Origin: Frankiaceae bacterium
GTDB lineage: Bacteria > Actinomycetota > Actinomycetes > JADGOU01
DNA: 6,741 nt
NCBI GenBank assembly: GCA_017882835.1
Contig: JADGOU010000167.1
Location: forward strand, 1-6,741
Direction of reading: 5' to 3'
Below the pieces are notes generated by a model. It searched no databases, had not been told where the DNA came from, and worked only from the letters and a program-made list of their open reading frames with translations. A program made the position numbers and the translations under genes. This document shows positions 5,256 through 6,741 of the stretch, one piece after another. Every line of letters starts with the position of its first letter. Position 1 is the first letter of the stretch.

Positions 5256-6236
5256 GTGCTGTTGGCCGGTCGTGGGCAGCTCGAAGTCGGGGAGCGAGCC
5301 CCCGACTTCGTCCTCAGCCGGGCCGGAGTGACCGCACGCTTCTACGCGTATGCGGGCGGCCGGCCCACGGCGGTGGTCTTCGACGGTGACGGAGATGATC
5401 TGCGGCTGGGCGATCTAGCCGACCGGCTGGCCGGGCGCGACGACGTCGCCCTCTGCTACGTGACGTTCCAAGAGCCGGCGGGGGGCGCGGGCGCGCCGTT
5501 GTGGGCGGACTCGGACGGCACCGTCGCCGAGTCCTACGGCGTGGTGGCCGGGGAGCTGACCGCGGTCGTGCTCGACCCGAACCTGCGCGTCGTCGGTGTC
5601 GTCGTCGGCGACCGGCTGGCGACCCGGGTTACCGAGCTGCTCGACGCCGCCGTGCACCGCGGCCCGGCAACGCAGGCGGTGGCGCCGGCCCCGGTGCTGC
5701 TGCTCCCCCGCGCCCTCGACGTGGCGCCCCGGCACCGGCTGATCGCGGTGTGGGAAGGGCAGGGCGGAATCGAGACCGGCGTCGCCCGCTTGTCCAGCGA
5801 CGTCCTCGACGCGAGCTACAAGCGGCGTCGCGACCACACCGTCCGCGATCCCGAGCTGTTGCGCGAGCTGTCCTCGGTCGTCGGCCGCCGCGTGTTTCCC
5901 GAGGTTCGGAAGGCGTTCGCGTTTCGGGCGAGCCGATTCGAGGGATTCAAGATCGCCTGCTACGACGCCGTCACCGGCGGCTTCTTTCGGCCGCATCGCG
6001 ACAACCTGACGCCGTCCACGGCGCACCGGGTGTTCGCGCTCACGCTGAACCTCAACGACGGCTACCAGGGCGGGCAGCTGCGCTTCCCGGAGTACGGAAA
6101 CGAGCTCTACCGGCCCGCGGCTGGTGCGGCGCTCGTCTTCTCCTGTGAGCATCTGCACGAGGTGCTGGACGTCACGGCAGGCCGCCGCTTCGTGCTGCTG
6201 TCCTTCATCTACGGCCAATCCGCTGACAGGAGATAG
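5256..6236 (+). CDS. Redoxin-like / 2-oxoglutarate-Fe(II) oxygenase fusion protein
   Basis: A 326-residue protein with two domains. Residues 8-135 have a thioredoxin-fold redoxin layout (LEVGERAPDFVL, then strands PTAVVF, DVALCYVT and TAVVLDPNLRVVGVV), but the usual P-x3-T-x2-C peroxidatic site is absent; Cys67 lies in a strand. Residues 180-320 form a prolyl-4-hydroxylase-type double-stranded beta-helix: iron ligands His247 and Asp249 in FRPHRDN, then LTLNLNDGYQGGQLRFPEYG (262-281), distal ligand His301 in HLHEVLDV, and 2-oxoglutarate-binding Arg311 at the +10 position. The oxygenase should therefore be competent, hydroxylating an unknown protein or small molecule, while the redoxin part is probably a non-catalytic or substrate-binding module. 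The start is GTG 5256, with AAGG(TGG) at 5246-5252; TTG 5262 is an alternative. The frame is open back to 4995, but those residues are not protein-like and overlap the divergent gene. It is followed by an overlapping small ORF. Confidence 0.88.
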   Translation: MLLAGRGQLEVGERAPDFVLSRAGVTARFYAYAGGRPTAVVFDGDGDDLRLGDLADRLAGRDDVALCYVTFQEPAGGAGAPLWADSDGTVAESYGVVAGELTAVVLDPNLRVVGVVVGDRLATRVTELLDAAVHRGPATQAVAPAPVLLLPRALDVAPRHRLIAVWEGQGGIETGVARLSSDVLDASYKRRRDHTVRDPELLRELSSVVGRRVFPEVRKAFAFRASRFEGFKIACYDAVTGGFFRPHRDNLTPSTAHRVFALTLNLNDGYQGGQLRFPEYGNELYRPAAGAALVFSCEHLHEVLDVTAGRRFVLLSFIYGQSADRR

Positions 6237-6358
6237 TGACGTTCCTGGTCAGCGGTGGTACGACGCGGATCGATCCGGACGGCCCGCTGCCGATCTGGGA
6301 GGTGCCAGTAACAGACGTTGCCGTGCTGGAGCGCCTGAACTTCCCCAGCTCGCCGTGA
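6236..6358 (+). CDS. 40-residue ORF overlapping the oxygenase stop codon
   Basis: A GTG at 6236 shares its first base with the oxygenase TAG stop (TAGTG). AGGAG at 6228-6232 provides a ribosome binding site 3 nt away. The frame encodes 40 residues: VTFLVSGGTTRIDPDGPLPI, then WEVPVTDVAVLERLNFPSSP, ending at TGA 6356-6358. The composition is protein-like (W, I, F and spaced charged residues) rather than the Arg/Pro-rich noise of shadow frames. No family is recognised. It could be a small partner translated by coupling with the oxygenase, or the truncated start of a longer gene that was cut when the mobile DNA just downstream arrived. Confidence 0.45.
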   Translation: MTFLVSGGTTRIDPDGPLPIWEVPVTDVAVLERLNFPSSP

Positions 6359-6434
6359 CTGTGGCTGGAGACTCGTCGGCGAGGTCAGCGCAAGACCGGC
6401 CGGCCGGCCGAGAACGTCAGCGTGTCAATGAAAA

Positions 6435-6503
6435 GGGCTCCTCGCTAGATCGTGTGGGTTTGGACCCCTGAGGTCCAGACCCACACGATCTAGCGAAGAG
6501 CCC
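6435..6503. repeat. 69-base near-perfect inverted repeat (two 32-nt arms, 5-nt loop)
   Basis: Arms 6435-6466 and 6472-6503 pair at 30 of 32 positions by Watson-Crick rules, plus one G-U and one C-A mismatch, around the loop CCTGA. The outer ends read GGGCTCCTCG and, inverted, GGGCTCTTCG. As I recall, actinobacterial ISL3-family terminal repeats begin in this way, so this may be two transposon ends with the interior deleted, or a miniature element. On the minus strand the hairpin is followed by TTTT, so it would also act as an intrinsic terminator in that direction. The 8-nt flanks (AATGAAAA and ACCGAAAG) agree at only 5 positions, so a target duplication is not proven. Confidence 0.85.
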
Positions 6504-6560
6504 ACCGAAAGCAGATGTAAGTACGTCACCGAGCCGCCCATCGGTTCTCGAGTGCCGCAC
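6502..6560. repeat. Dispersed repeat, copy B
   Basis: Second copy of the element at 1630-1683, in the same orientation, with the same four conserved blocks. It begins within the last two bases of the large inverted repeat, so the hairpin and this repeat join directly. It lies between the hairpin and the transposase relic, which supports a mobile-element origin for the repeat. Confidence 0.7.
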
Positions 6561-6593
6561 TCTTGGACGCTGGTGCAGTGGACCATCGCCGAC

Positions 6594-6741
6594 ATGGTTC
6601 TACGTCGGCCCCTTTCGCGGATGTGGCTGCTGGAGTTGCCGAGGCTGCGGGTTCTCCGTTGGCTTCGCGGTGGATCAGCCGGTGCAAGCGGCGGTGCTCG
6701 CCGTGCCGGCGGCCGGCTGGACGCCGGCCTATGACATCGAC
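6594..6741 (+). pseudogene. Frameshifted IS1380-like transposase relic (runs off right edge)
   Basis: Three reading frames have to be joined to recover one protein. From about 6594 comes M-V-L-R; from 6614 comes FADVAAGVAE; from 6643 to the end comes GCGFSVGFAVDQPVQAAVLA followed by V-P-A-A-G-W-T-P-A-Y-D-I-D. This series resembles the central part of IS1380-family (DDE group 1) transposases, where a strand reading F-S-V-G-F is followed by V-x-x-A-V-L-A-x-P and W-T-P-A-Y-D. At least two frameshifts, near 6602-6613 and near 6643, disrupt it, and no start or N-terminal domain is present upstream. The remaining C-terminal half would lie beyond the window. It is most likely a dead insertion sequence. 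Confidence 0.65.

Noticed and set aside
5415..6218. Minus-strand ORF of 267 codons opposite the oxygenase
   Set aside because: It is an antisense shadow of a gene whose catalytic motifs are complete on the plus strand.
1630..6560. CRISPR array
   Set aside because: Only two divergent repeat copies about 4.9 kb apart, with no regular spacers and no cas genes.

Overview
The window is high-GC DNA with GTG and TTG starts. It carries a deazaflavin (F420)-dependent nitroreductase-family gene and a small CSARGCRAPA-type protein that I know only from actinobacteria. Both point to an actinomycete chromosome; I cannot name the genus. Both edges cut through genes.

Left part (1 to about 1870) looks like accessory DNA. 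A minus-strand pair runs off the left edge: a coiled-coil/winged-helix protein (655-149), then the first 26 codons of a ThsB-type TIR protein (80-1). A 12-bp palindrome lies between them. On the plus strand a well-formed tRNA-Asp(GTC) sits at 799-869. It is followed by a 19-nt perfect inverted copy of its own D-arm/anticodon-arm segment, and then by a terminator-like hairpin. About 480 bases without a convincing gene follow, then a 70-residue Cys-x-Cys-x-Cys protein gene with a good Shine-Dalgarno. The stop codon of that gene lies inside a dispersed repeat that recurs near the right edge.

The centre (1871-4681) is more ordinary: a complete UvrD/PcrA-family helicase on the minus strand, a probable relic of a LysR-type regulator just upstream and overlapping its start, and an F420-dependent nitroreductase-family gene on the plus strand.

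The right part (4868-6358) has a small zinc-site protein (minus) divergent from a fusion of a redoxin-like domain with a 2-oxoglutarate/Fe(II) prolyl-4-hydroxylase-type oxygenase (plus). A 40-codon ORF overlaps the oxygenase stop codon. A 69-base near-perfect inverted repeat then abuts the second copy of the dispersed repeat. The window ends in a frameshifted IS1380-like transposase relic.

The window is therefore core-like enzyme genes flanked by mobile debris, with a possible TIR defence operon at the left edge. The points most worth a second look are the TIR/winged-helix pair, the self-complementary element after the tRNA, and the redoxin-oxygenase fusion that lacks a peroxidatic cysteine.
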